Under the pieces are notes generated by a model. The model ran no database searches. It was not told the DNA's origin and was given only the letters and a program-made list of their open reading frames with translations. A DNA stretch of 33,515 bases, from assembly GCA_030038035.1 (NCBI GenBank), contig JASHPP010000289.1:1-33515 (forward strand), given 5' to 3'. This document shows, piece after piece, positions 6,186 to 14,239 of this stretch. The DNA comes from Trebonia sp. (GTDB lineage: Bacteria > Actinomycetota > Actinomycetes > Streptosporangiales > Streptosporangiaceae). The position numbers and the translations under genes are program-made. The number at the start of each line of letters is the position of its first letter. The stretch's first letter is position 1.

Positions 6186-7840
6186 CGCGCGCCGGTCCGC
6201 CTGCGGCGCAGGTAAGCGGCCACCGACGGCGGCGCCGCGACCGCCACGGCCACGCCGAGCGCGGTGACCACGGCGAGCAGGATGCGGTCCGCCCCGCTGC
6301 CCGGGAGGTTGATCACCGAGCCGGTGATGTCGGTGTTCGTGGCCACGGTCGAGCCGCCCGTGCCCGTGCTGCCGGCGCCCGTGCTCCCGGATCCGGTACT
6401 ACCGCTGCCCGTGCTCCCCGCGCCGGTGCTCCCGGCGCCCGTGCTCCCGCTCCCGGCGCCCCCGGGGCTGGTCTTGCTCGTCACGTTGACGGTGCCGTTG
6501 CTCGAGCCGGTGGCCGGGACTCCGTCGGCCGTGCAGCTGTCCCACTCGGCGAGCGGCACGCCGGCCTTCTGGCATGAGTACGGCTGCTGGGCGGTCGTCA
6601 GCAGGATGTTCTTGCCGTTGATGAACGTCGGGTTCTCGCAGGAGGCGTACTGGTCGATGTTCGGCGCTCCCACGGTTCCCGGGATCTTGTTGACCTGCAG
6701 GAAGGCGCCGCTGACGAGGTTGACCGGCAGCGGGGAGTAGCCGAGCGCGGCCGCCTGTTTCTGCCCGGCGCACAGGTAGAAGTTGATGAACGTGCTCAGC
6801 GACGCGCCGTCCGCGTCGGTGAATATCGGCGGGATCTTGCTCCCTACTCGCGGCACGATCAGGTAGCTGTAGCTGGACAGCGGGTAGCTGCGCGGGTCGG
6901 TGTAGGTGTAGACGTTGTTCAGGTTCTGCTGCAGGAAGTTGGGGCTGGCCGGGTCCTCGTTGATCTGGGCCTGGGTGAGCGCCACGGCGACGTTGGACGC
7001 CGACGGGAGCACGTAGTAGCCGGCCGGGTTCTCCAGGTAGACGACCGGCCAGTGCGCGTTCAGCGCGTAGGCGTACTCGTCGTAGCCGATCGAGCCCAGG
7101 CCGTAGCTCGAGGTGATGTACGTGGCCACGTTGTTGGAGCCGTTCTCCGCCTTGGCGTCCCCGAACTGCGGGTAGAACTCCGTCTGCGGGCAGGGCAGCT
7201 TGATGCCCGGGTGGACCTTCTCGCAGAACGCGTTCCACTGCTGCGGGAACTCGTGCGCCATCCACCGGGTGAAGAAGTAGCTCGCGCCGGACCCGTCGGA
7301 GCGGATCACCGGGGTGATCGGGATGTTGGGCAGCTGCGTGCCGTAGTCCTTGGTGATCTGCGGGGCGTCCCAGTTGGTGATCTGGCCGGTGAAGATCTCC
7401 ATGAGCGTCTGGCCGGACAGCCGCAGGTTGGTGATCTGATGGCCGCCGACGACGAGGTTGTACATGAAGGCCGTGCCGCCGCCGACGTCGGGCACGTAGG
7501 AATAACCCCACTCGGGGACCTCCGCGCCGGTGCCGGCGAGTTCGTCCTCGCCGTTGCGGAACGGCGGGTCCGAGGCCGCGAAGTCGACCTGGCTGCCCTG
7601 CATGTAGTCGCCCCGGCCGGCGGCCGATCCATCCGGGTTGAAGTTGACGGTCAGCCCGTCGGGCTCCACGTCCTCGGCCCACTGGTCGATCGCCACCGAG
7701 GCCCAGGACGACCCGGAGCCGGAGATCGTCGTGTAGCTGCCTGCTTCCGCGGGGGCGGCCCTGCCCAGCACGGCCACGGCCGCGACCAGGACGGTGATGC
7801 CCGCCAGTACTGGGCCCCGGCGGGCCGGATACCTGATCAT
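6182..7840 (-). CDS. PstS-like phosphate-binding protein with C-terminal surface anchor, 552 aa
   Basis: Extracytoplasmic phosphate-binding protein of the PstS type. A Sec signal peptide occupies residues 1-33 (ending AEA-G). The binding domain shows PstS landmarks: GSGSSWA (about 41-47), SDPPF (90-94), the LSGQTLMEIFTGQITNW block (141-157) and RSDGSGASYFF (180-190), the loop that holds phosphate. After about residue 455 comes a low-complexity linker with six GxGST repeats. The tail is LPGSG (512-516), a hydrophobic stretch (520-543) and RRRR, which resembles a sortase-type or membrane anchor. There is no lipobox, unlike most Gram-positive PstS proteins. Four-base ATGA and GTGA overlaps join it to both neighbours. 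Cell-wall linkage versus simple membrane tethering cannot be decided here. Confidence 0.88.
   Translation of the reverse strand: MIRYPARRGPVLAGITVLVAAVAVLGRAAPAEAGSYTTISGSGSSWASVAIDQWAEDVEPDGLTVNFNPDGSAAGRGDYMQGSQVDFAASDPPFRNGEDELAGTGAEVPEWGYSYVPDVGGGTAFMYNLVVGGHQITNLRLSGQTLMEIFTGQITNWDAPQITKDYGTQLPNIPITPVIRSDGSGASYFFTRWMAHEFPQQWNAFCEKVHPGIKLPCPQTEFYPQFGDAKAENGSNNVATYITSSYGLGSIGYDEYAYALNAHWPVVYLENPAGYYVLPSASNVAVALTQAQINEDPASPNFLQQNLNNVYTYTDPRSYPLSSYSYLIVPRVGSKIPPIFTDADGASLSTFINFYLCAGQKQAAALGYSPLPVNLVSGAFLQVNKIPGTVGAPNIDQYASCENPTFINGKNILLTTAQQPYSCQKAGVPLAEWDSCTADGVPATGSSNGTVNVTSKTSPGGAGSGSTGAGSTGAGSTGSGSTGSGSTGAGSTGTGGSTVATNTDITGSVINLPGSGADRILLAVVTALGVAVAVAAPPSVAAYLRRRRTGAR
6356..6450 (-). repeat. 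15-bp coding repeat, GxGST linker
   Basis: About six tandem 15-bp units encode G(S/A)GST pentapeptides in the linker before the anchor of the 552-aa PstS-like protein. The phase is visible as a CCxGTxCT core at 6363, 6378, 6393, 6408, 6423 and 6438 on the plus strand. Such repeats can change copy number by slippage, which would alter the tether length. Confidence 0.8.
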
Positions 7841-10335
7841 GAGTTCCTCCGCCGTGGGGGACGGGACGGGCCCGGTCTGGGCCTGCTGCTGCCGATGGGT
7901 TTAAGGCGGACTGTCATGCCGCGGCCGGACCGGCCGCCCGTGCGGTTGCCCGGCCGCCCGATGCGGCGGGCGCCTGCGCCGAGCGCGGCGCGCGCTCCCG
8001 GGCTGCCGATGATCAGGGCGGCCGGCCCTGCGACGAGGAACACCACCCCGGCGAGGAGCAGCGCGAGCACGACCCAGGACATCCCGGTGCCGTCCGCGCT
8101 GCTGAACGAGACCGCGACCGAGTGGGCGCTGGCGGTGCTCGACGGCTTGGGCGTCGCCGGCTTCGTCGGCGACGGCTTGGGCGAAGGCGACGTCGACGGG
8201 GCCGGCTTGGGGTTGCCCGTCTGGTGCAGCACATCGTAGGCGGCCTTGAGCGTCTGCGCGCGCAGCGACGCAGGCAGCGGCAGGTAGCCAGGGGCGAGCT
8301 CGCCGGGGGCGCTGCCGGACACCTGGCCCTGGGTGGCCACGTCGTCGAGGAACGCGGCGATCTTGGCGGCCTTGGTCTTGGAGATCCCGCCGGTCGGCAC
8401 GACCGCGTAGATCACCATCGTCAGCGGGTATTCCGCCGGGTCCTTGCTGTCCTCGTTGACCGTCAGCGTGCCGGCCGACGTCTTGGTCATGTCCTTGACC
8501 GCGGCGGCCATCGACGCCATCGTCGGCTGGACGTACTTGCCTGCCGGGTTCTCGAGCGCCGCCGTCGGGAACAGGAACCGGGCGGCGTCCGCCTCGTCGT
8601 CGACCGCCCACAGGTCCCGGTCGCCGGGGATCTCAGGCGACAGCGTGTCGAAGTTGCCGGTGGTGGGGTCCCTGGTGTCCATCGTGCCGGGCGGCTGGTT
8701 CAGGGCCTGGTCCTCGCTCACCGTGGCCAGCGGATAGACCGGGCTGTACTGCGTGGACACCGGCAGGTACGGGTCCATCGGCAAGAACGCCTGCGTCGGG
8801 TACCGCAGCCCCAGGTAGTAGGTGTTGACGTGCATCCCCCACGGGTCGAACTGCCCGGCGAGGAATTCGGCCGCGGCCTTGTTGGCGGCGATCCAGCTCG
8901 TGACCGTCCAGGTCATGTCGCTGTCGCCGGAGACCACCAAGGGGATCTCGTACCCGGACGGCTGCGACGCGAGCTGCGAGACCCCCGGATTCAGCTGCTG
9001 GAACTCCGGGTCCGCGTACAGGTTCACCGGGTTGCCGTCGACCGCGTTGTCGCAGCCGAACGGGCCGCTCGCCGATCCTGGGCACGCGTCGTTGGTGAAA
9101 GCGTAGGAGGTCGTGAGCAGCTTGGCGACCAGCCGCGGATCCAGCTTGATGCCCGTGATCGGCTGGCCTGTGTCCTGGTTGTCCACCCAGTACACGACCG
9201 AGGCCGCGGACACGGCGACCGGCGCGTAGGTGTAGGGATGGTCGGTCGGCCCGGTGATCGGCTCGGTCGTGAACGCGACGTCATCCAGGCCCGTCGCGAA
9301 GGCCTCGCGGGCCTCGCTCTCGTTGATCGAGGCGTTGTACTGGATCTCGACCGAGTCGGAGTCGAAGCAGAACCCGGACTGCCACTGCTCCATCGCGTCG
9401 GCGAGCATCGGCGAGCCGCCGGCGGTGAAGTCCGCGTTCCGCAGCGGGCAGCCGTCCGGCGTCGGCGCGAAGTACAGCGGGACGACGATCCGCTTCTCCC
9501 ACGAGCAGAGCCCGTTCGGCGTGTACGCCGGGCTCGTTATCGAGGTGAACGCGTACTGCCCGAGGTCCATGGCCTGGCTGTCCTGGGTGTGGTCGCCGCA
9601 GACGGGCTTGGCGTCGGTGAGGCTGTTGCCGCCCTGGCTCGGCACGATGACGAGCGAGCAGGGATGGGCCGGGTCGCAGCCGAGCCACTGGTTCTGCACC
9701 TCGGTGAACAGCAGGATGTCCGTCTCGCCCGCGCCGGCCGCGGTGGTCGTGGCGTAGGCCGTGTTGCCCGGCCCGTCCGCGCCGAAGGACGCGGGCACGC
9801 CGCCGTTGGTCGCGTCGTAGCACTGGTTGGGGCTGGTCGGGTCGGTACCCTGGCACTGCGCGACCATGACCGGGTAGTCGGTGGAGGTCTGGTCGTAGGT
9901 CGGCACGCTGCTCGGCGTGAACCCGGTCCAGCTCACCTGCACCATCTGGTTGACCAGGTTCCTGGTCTGGCTGACGGTCACGGTGCTCGCGTCCTTGTAG
10001 TGCGAGTCCTTCGAGCCAGGGATGTACATGTGCGGCCCGGTCACGGTGACGCCGTCGGGGCCGGGCGCCTTAGGCGCCGGCTTCTTCGCGGGCTTTTTCT
10101 GCGGCGGCTTTTTCGGCGGGGTCTTGGTCTTGGTCGGAGTCGGAGAGGGCGACGGGGTTGGCGACGGGGTTGCCGTTGCCGACGAGGTTGGCGTGGGTGT
10201 CGGGGAGGGGGAAGCGGACGATGTGGCCGTCGGGGAGGGGGAAGGCGACGGGCTGCCCGCTGCCAGCGCCGCGCCCGGTGCCGCGACGATGATCGCCAGG
10301 CCGGCGGCAACCCCGAGGGCCAGCAGCCGTCTCAT
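7837..10335 (-). CDS. Large PstS-like binding protein with disordered linkers and C-terminal membrane helix, 832 aa
   Basis: The open frame runs far upstream, but the start is ATG at 10335, which overlaps the pstA stop as ATGA and begins a clear signal peptide (MRRLLALGVAAGLAIIV, then APGAALAAG). Residues about 24-88 are a Ser/Pro/Thr then Lys/Pro-rich linker. A domain of about 200 residues with several Cys follows, then a periplasmic-binding-like part (about 330-730) with YNASINESEAREAFATGLDD, DVAFTTEPI and LVVSGDSDMTWTVTSWI, comparable to the PstS substrate loops. A second Pro/Ser linker leads to a membrane helix (MSWVVLALLLAGVVFLVAG) and a basic tail. Compared with a usual PstS of about 350-400 aa it is roughly double. 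It is co-translated with pstA and the 552-aa protein. Phosphate binding is likely but not proven by sequence. Confidence 0.85.
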   Translation of the reverse strand: MRRLLALGVAAGLAIIVAAPGAALAAGSPSPSPSPTATSSASPSPTPTPTSSATATPSPTPSPSPTPTKTKTPPKKPPQKKPAKKPAPKAPGPDGVTVTGPHMYIPGSKDSHYKDASTVTVSQTRNLVNQMVQVSWTGFTPSSVPTYDQTSTDYPVMVAQCQGTDPTSPNQCYDATNGGVPASFGADGPGNTAYATTTAAGAGETDILLFTEVQNQWLGCDPAHPCSLVIVPSQGGNSLTDAKPVCGDHTQDSQAMDLGQYAFTSITSPAYTPNGLCSWEKRIVVPLYFAPTPDGCPLRNADFTAGGSPMLADAMEQWQSGFCFDSDSVEIQYNASINESEAREAFATGLDDVAFTTEPITGPTDHPYTYAPVAVSAASVVYWVDNQDTGQPITGIKLDPRLVAKLLTTSYAFTNDACPGSASGPFGCDNAVDGNPVNLYADPEFQQLNPGVSQLASQPSGYEIPLVVSGDSDMTWTVTSWIAANKAAAEFLAGQFDPWGMHVNTYYLGLRYPTQAFLPMDPYLPVSTQYSPVYPLATVSEDQALNQPPGTMDTRDPTTGNFDTLSPEIPGDRDLWAVDDEADAARFLFPTAALENPAGKYVQPTMASMAAAVKDMTKTSAGTLTVNEDSKDPAEYPLTMVIYAVVPTGGISKTKAAKIAAFLDDVATQGQVSGSAPGELAPGYLPLPASLRAQTLKAAYDVLHQTGNPKPAPSTSPSPKPSPTKPATPKPSSTASAHSVAVSFSSADGTGMSWVVLALLLAGVVFLVAGPAALIIGSPGARAALGAGARRIGRPGNRTGGRSGRGMTVRLKPIGSSRPRPGPSRPPRRRNS

Positions 10336-11501
10336 GATCTCATCCTTTCCGCCGCGACGCGCGCGCGCGCCATTTCCCGTTCGATCTGGCGACGCTGCCG
10401 CCTGCTCAGCTCGCCCGGCGCCGCGCCGCCGATCCGGCGGGCGATCGCGAACAGGATGAGCACGAGGATCACGAGCGCGAAGCCGCCGCCGAAGGCGCGG
10501 ATCTTCTCCGTCACCTCGGGAAGCTGGATCTCGTAATAGATGTAGAGCGGCAGGCTGGTCTGCCAGTTGGCGAACGGGTTGTAGTTGAAGCCGCGCGCGT
10601 AGCCGGCCACGAGCAGCACAGGCGCGGTCTCGCCGATGCCCCGGGCCATGGCCAGCACGACCGCGGTGGACAGGCCGGACCTGGCGGTCGGCAGGACGAC
10701 GTTCAGCACCGTGCGCCACTGGCTGCCGCCCAGCGCGTACGACGCCTCCCGCAGCGTTCCCGGGACGATGCGCAGCATGGCCTCCGACGCCCTGGTCACG
10801 ATCGGCAGCATGGTGATGGCCAGCGCGAGGGCGGCGGCGAAGCCGCACTTCGGTACGCCGAGCGTGAGGACGACGAAGGCAAGCACGAACAGGCCGGAGA
10901 TGATGTCGGGCAGCGCGGTCATCGCGTCGACAAGCGTGCGCACGGGACGGGCCGCCCGCCCGCCGATCTCGGAGAGGAACACCGCCGCCATGATGCCGAG
11001 CGGGACCGCGAACACCGTCGCCAGCCCGATCTGCTCGACGGTGCCCACCAGCGCATGCCCCACGCCGCCGACGTCCTGCGCGCTGAGCGGCCCCTCGTCC
11101 GCCATCGACTGGGTGAAGAACGACAGGTTCTTGACCGCGGTGAAGCCGCGGACGAGCGTGTAGCCGACCTGGTCGACCACGATGGCGGTGGCGAGCACGC
11201 CGACCGTGGTCAGGGTTACCTGCACGACCCTGTCCCTGACCGACATCCGGTCCCACTGCAGGGCGGCCAGTGCACCGTACAGCACGAGGAACAGCACGTA
11301 CCAGCACACCCAGAAGCCCAGCACCCCGGTGAACGGCAGCACCCGCTCGTACAGCACCCAGTCAAGCGCGAGGGCGGCGCCGGCGCTGCCGAGCACGGTG
11401 AGCGTGCCTTCCGCCGATGTCCGGCGGATCCGCAGCGGCACATCGGGGCCGGGGGGTTCGGTCGCCGCCCCCTGCGCTGTGGTCGTCTCGGTAGCCATCA
11501 C
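10332..11501 (-). CDS. pstA: Phosphate ABC transporter permease PstA, 389 aa, with extra N-terminal membrane helices
   Basis: Membrane subunit forming the phosphate channel with PstC. The permease core (about 140-350) carries the PstA landmarks: GHALVGTVEQIGLATVFAVP, YALGGSQWRTVLNVVLP (the coupling EAA loop) and MARGIGETAPVLLVAG. The protein is roughly 90 residues longer than usual. The extra length is at the N-terminus, where three hydrophobic segments (about 34-52, 58-80 and 92-115) precede the normal first loop. A charged C-terminal tail (RRQRRQIEREMARAR) adds more. The start is GTG 11501, directly after the pstC stop, or ATG 11498. The stop overlaps the next ATG by four bases. Confidence 0.95.
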   Translation of the reverse strand: MMATETTTAQGAATEPPGPDVPLRIRRTSAEGTLTVLGSAGAALALDWVLYERVLPFTGVLGFWVCWYVLFLVLYGALAALQWDRMSVRDRVVQVTLTTVGVLATAIVVDQVGYTLVRGFTAVKNLSFFTQSMADEGPLSAQDVGGVGHALVGTVEQIGLATVFAVPLGIMAAVFLSEIGGRAARPVRTLVDAMTALPDIISGLFVLAFVVLTLGVPKCGFAAALALAITMLPIVTRASEAMLRIVPGTLREASYALGGSQWRTVLNVVLPTARSGLSTAVVLAMARGIGETAPVLLVAGYARGFNYNPFANWQTSLPLYIYYEIQLPEVTEKIRAFGGGFALVILVLILFAIARRIGGAAPGELSRRQRRQIEREMARARVAAERMRS

Positions 11502-12515
11502 CTAGCCAGTCGAAATTCCGGACCGGGAGCGGCCGATCACGACCGCGCCCAGCATGTTGACGATCAGGGTCATCGCGAAGAGCACGAGCCCGGCGGCCAT
11601 CAGGGCGGACAGCCCCATGGAACCGGCGTCGGGGAACGAGGAGAAGTCAAGCGCGATCGTGGCCGCGATCGAGTTGCCGCCGGACTCCAGCACGTGGTAG
11701 TTGAAGTGGAAGGCCGGCACGATGATCAGCGTGACCGCGATCGTTTCGCCGAGCGCCCGCCCCAGGCCCAGCATGGTCGCCCCGATCACACCGCCCCGGC
11801 CGAACGGCAGCACGACCGAGCGGATCATCCCCCAGCGGGTCGAGCCGAGCGCGTACGCGCCCTCCCGCTCGCCCTGCGGGGCCTGCGAGAACACCTGCCT
11901 GGACAGCGACGTGATGATTGGGATGACCATCAGCGAGACCACCACGCCTGCGATGAAGGTGGAGTTGGCGTAGTTCGACGACAGCGAGGGGGAGAGCTGG
12001 AAGCTGAAGACGGGGACCCAGCCCACGTGCCGCCCGAGCCAGCTCTCGAAGCCGAGGATCCGCGGCTCGAGGAACAGCAGCCCCCACAGCCCGTAGATGA
12101 TGCTCGGGATCGCGGCCATCAGGTCGACCACCGAGATCAGCGGCCGCTGCAGCCGCCGCGGGGCGTACTCCGAGATGTACAGGGCGACGCCGACCCCGAT
12201 CGGTACGGCGATGACCATCGCGATCAGCGCGATCAGCACGCCGAACGGCAGGATCGCGGCGATGCCGAAGTGCTGGGGGCTGCCGACTATCCAGGACTGC
12301 GTGGTCAGGAACCCGAAGCCCATGAACTTGAAGGCCTTGAGGGCGCGGATGATCAGGAACACCAGGATCAGCCCGGTGATCACGAAGACAGACAGCCCGC
12401 ACGCGCGCAGTATGCCGCGAAAGATCTTGTCGCCCGTGGACGGCCGCGCCACGATGACCCGCGGGCTGTCTTCTGGGACCGCCGGGATCATCGGTGTAGG
12501 TCCCTCAGAGGGCAT
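11502..12515 (-). CDS. pstC: Phosphate ABC transporter permease PstC, 337 aa
   Basis: Partner of PstA in the phosphate importer. It has six predicted membrane helices and the family blocks FGIAAILPFGVLIALIAM, VDLMAAIPSIIYGLWGLLF, YALGSTRWGMIRSVVLP (EAA loop contacting PstB) and GLGRALGETIAVTLI. Length is normal. ATG at 12515 follows a GGAGCGGGGGG-type ribosome site. It is the first gene of the six-gene operon. The 227-bp upstream region holds a three-unit PHO box, so transcription is very likely switched on by PhoP under phosphate limitation. Confidence 0.97.
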   Translation of the reverse strand: MPSEGPTPMIPAVPEDSPRVIVARPSTGDKIFRGILRACGLSVFVITGLILVFLIIRALKAFKFMGFGFLTTQSWIVGSPQHFGIAAILPFGVLIALIAMVIAVPIGVGVALYISEYAPRRLQRPLISVVDLMAAIPSIIYGLWGLLFLEPRILGFESWLGRHVGWVPVFSFQLSPSLSSNYANSTFIAGVVVSLMVIPIITSLSRQVFSQAPQGEREGAYALGSTRWGMIRSVVLPFGRGGVIGATMLGLGRALGETIAVTLIIVPAFHFNYHVLESGGNSIAATIALDFSSFPDAGSMGLSALMAAGLVLFAMTLIVNMLGAVVIGRSRSGISTG

Positions 12516-12603
12516 GCCGATATCCCCCCGCTCCTTCCTTACATTGCCACCGTTTGTCCATGTTTCCTGACGGGCTGGTCAAGCGTGATGCGCGGCGGTG
12601 TAT

Positions 12604-12636
12604 ATTTATTGACCAGAAGATGAACAAAGCGTGAAC
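12604..12636 (-). promoter_or_regulatory. PHO box (PhoP operator) upstream of pstC
   Basis: On the minus strand three 11-bp direct repeat units follow each other with no gap: 12636-12626 (core GTTCACG), 12625-12615 (core GTTCATC) and 12614-12604 (core GGTCAAT). This spacing and the G(T/G)TCA core match the direct-repeat units of the Streptomyces PhoP operator. The box points toward pstC, whose start is 89 bp downstream. The third unit is the weakest. Confidence 0.85.
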
Positions 12637-12683
12637 AATCCCTATTTATACGATCTTCATAGGCGTACATCACTCTATGCGCA

Positions 12684-12716
12684 ACTGTGCCCCCCGCGGG
12701 CGGCGGGGGGCACAGT
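12684..12716. terminator. Strong 14-bp stem-loop between pstS-like gene and pstC
   Basis: A perfect inverted repeat, ACTGTGCCCCCCGC at 12684-12697 and its complement at 12703-12716, with a five-base loop. It starts 26 bp after the stop of the upstream pstS-like gene and lies upstream of the pstC PHO box. On the plus strand it is followed by CTTTT; on the minus strand there is no T run. It probably ends the pstS-like transcript and insulates the two PHO-controlled units. Confidence 0.8.
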
Positions 12717-12742
12717 CTTTTCGCGTTAATGCCTTCGGCCGC

Positions 12743-13906
12743 TCAGGAACCGACTCCGCAGGTCGAGATCGTGAGGAACCCGTAGTCCTTGATCGCGGCG
12801 GCCGCCGTGGGGCTCGCGCACAGGTAGCCCTTCACCTTGGCGTGCGCGCCGGCGAAGAACCGCTCCAGGTATGCCGGGATGTGGTCGGGGGTCGTGGCCG
12901 AGTAGCGGACGATGTCATAGATCGTCCGGGTGAAGCCGGTGCTCTTGAAGGCCGTGTTGATCGTCGGCACCTTGGCGGTGGTGACCGGGGAGACACCGTC
13001 GATCTTGTCCAGGCCCAGGTAGCCGATCTGGTTGCAGCCGAACTCGTTCTGGGTCTTGGTCGGCTTGGCGCCGCAGGCGGCGGAGTGGTACTTCTGGGCG
13101 ATCCAGTCGGCGACCGAGTAGATGAAGATCGCGTCGGGGCTGTTGAACTGCTTCGACAGGCCCTGGTTCTGCTCCAGGGACTGGTTCACGCAGCTGCCGG
13201 GCTCGGTAATCCCCAGCGCCTTCAGCCAGAACGTGGTCGTGGCGGCCTCAGCCTGGGGCAGGTACGCCTTGATCGGCTCGTTGGGGCCGCCGACCTGCTT
13301 CCAGTTGGTGTCGGTGCACAGGAAGATGGCCTTTAGCTGCGCGGCGGTCAGGCTCTTGGGCGCGTAGGTGGCCGGGACCTTCTTGGTGGCGCCGGTGTCC
13401 CTGGTGGCGTAGGTGACTGCGTCCTCGGCCAGCGCCACGTATTCGACGCCGCCCGGGCCCAGTTTCGGCGAGGTGGACGACCTGCCGCTTGAGGTGCGCG
13501 CGTAGTCGATGCAGTAATCGGTGGTGGTGCCGTCGACCGTGTTCGCGTCCAGCGCCTTGAGGCCGGCCGACGATCCGTTCGGCCGGGTGGTGGACGCGCA
13601 CCCCGCCTTGGGCTTGATCGTGGTCGGCGCGGTGGAGGTCGAGCCCGGCACGGTGGCGTCCCAGCTGTAGAAGTAGGGGGTCCCGGCCGTGTGCTTCGCC
13701 GCAGAGATCGTGGCGTTGTAGTCGATCGAGGCCTGGTCGAACAGTCCCTCGTCGGTGTTCGACCCGACGCCGACGATGTCGTAGGCCTTCGGCACGACGG
13801 CCTTCCCGCTGCCGTTGACCGGGTCGGCGAATGCCGGCGCCGCGGCCACGAGAACCGCGGCGGCGGCGATCGCGACGCCCGCGGTCACCTTTCTCAGCCT
13901 GTGCAT
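12743..13906 (-). CDS. Secreted PstS-like phosphate-binding protein, 387 aa (paralogue 1)
   Basis: ATG 13906 is chosen because GGAGGAG lies five bases upstream; the longer open frame has no such site. A Sec signal peptide (MHRLRKVTAGVAIAAAAVLV, ending AFA-D at about 27) has no lipobox Cys. Binding-protein landmarks are VGVGSNTDEGLF (about 45-56), TRPNGSSAGLKALD, SSTSPKLGPGGVEYVALAED and a QFNSPDAIFIYSV block. Eight or so Cys residues suggest disulfides. No membrane anchor is visible, so the mature protein may be released or held by other proteins. It is the closest relative of the gene at 14,533-15,666 and has its own PHO box about 150 bp upstream. Confidence 0.88.
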   Translation of the reverse strand: MHRLRKVTAGVAIAAAAVLVAAAPAFADPVNGSGKAVVPKAYDIVGVGSNTDEGLFDQASIDYNATISAAKHTAGTPYFYSWDATVPGSTSTAPTTIKPKAGCASTTRPNGSSAGLKALDANTVDGTTTDYCIDYARTSSGRSSTSPKLGPGGVEYVALAEDAVTYATRDTGATKKVPATYAPKSLTAAQLKAIFLCTDTNWKQVGGPNEPIKAYLPQAEAATTTFWLKALGITEPGSCVNQSLEQNQGLSKQFNSPDAIFIYSVADWIAQKYHSAACGAKPTKTQNEFGCNQIGYLGLDKIDGVSPVTTAKVPTINTAFKSTGFTRTIYDIVRYSATTPDHIPAYLERFFAGAHAKVKGYLCASPTAAAAIKDYGFLTISTCGVGS

Positions 13907-14055
13907 GTCCACTCCTCCGGAGTTAGTCCCTGGGGCCGGGAACGGCTGTGCCCGGCCCGCGCTCGGGCGCTTACCCGGCCAAGCCCGGTTGACCGGCCCG
14001 GATGCTCCCGACAAACGGGTTAAGGGTCTGATATCCAGCTATACGATGGGAAAAG

Positions 14056-14077
14056 TCCAGATGAATGGCGGGTGAAT
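14056..14077 (-). promoter_or_regulatory. PHO box (PhoP operator) upstream of secreted pstS-like gene
   Basis: Two adjacent 11-bp units on the minus strand, 14077-14067 (ATTCACCCGCC) and 14066-14056 (ATTCATCTGGA), fit the Streptomyces PhoP unit except for A at the first base. A third, degenerate unit may follow at 14055-14045. The box lies 150 bp upstream of the ATG at 13906 and points toward it. Confidence 0.75.
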
Positions 14078-14239
14078 TTCCCGATCAAGCCGATTAGATT
14101 TGCTGTAAATATCACGAATCGTGTCCCGAGCGCTTCGCCCGGTGCCGGTCTGCCAGCGCACGGCGACTGCAGGACGGCGGCGGACACTCGTGACGGGCGC
14201 TGTCCACGCTCCCCGGCCAAAATAGGAACCAAGCGGCAT

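Noticed and set aside
10336..11307. Extension of the 832-aa PstS-like frame upstream to 11307
   Set aside because: It lies wholly inside pstA in another frame and is Arg/Gly/His-rich shadow translation. The ATG at 10335 gives a signal peptide and the usual ATGA overlap.
11055..12623. Long plus-strand open frame opposite pstA and pstC
   Set aside because: It mirrors the high-GC codon bias of the real minus-strand permeases, is His/Asp/Arg-rich with no domain, and has no ribosome site. The same applies to frames opposite the PstS-like genes, cvnA and the hydrolase.
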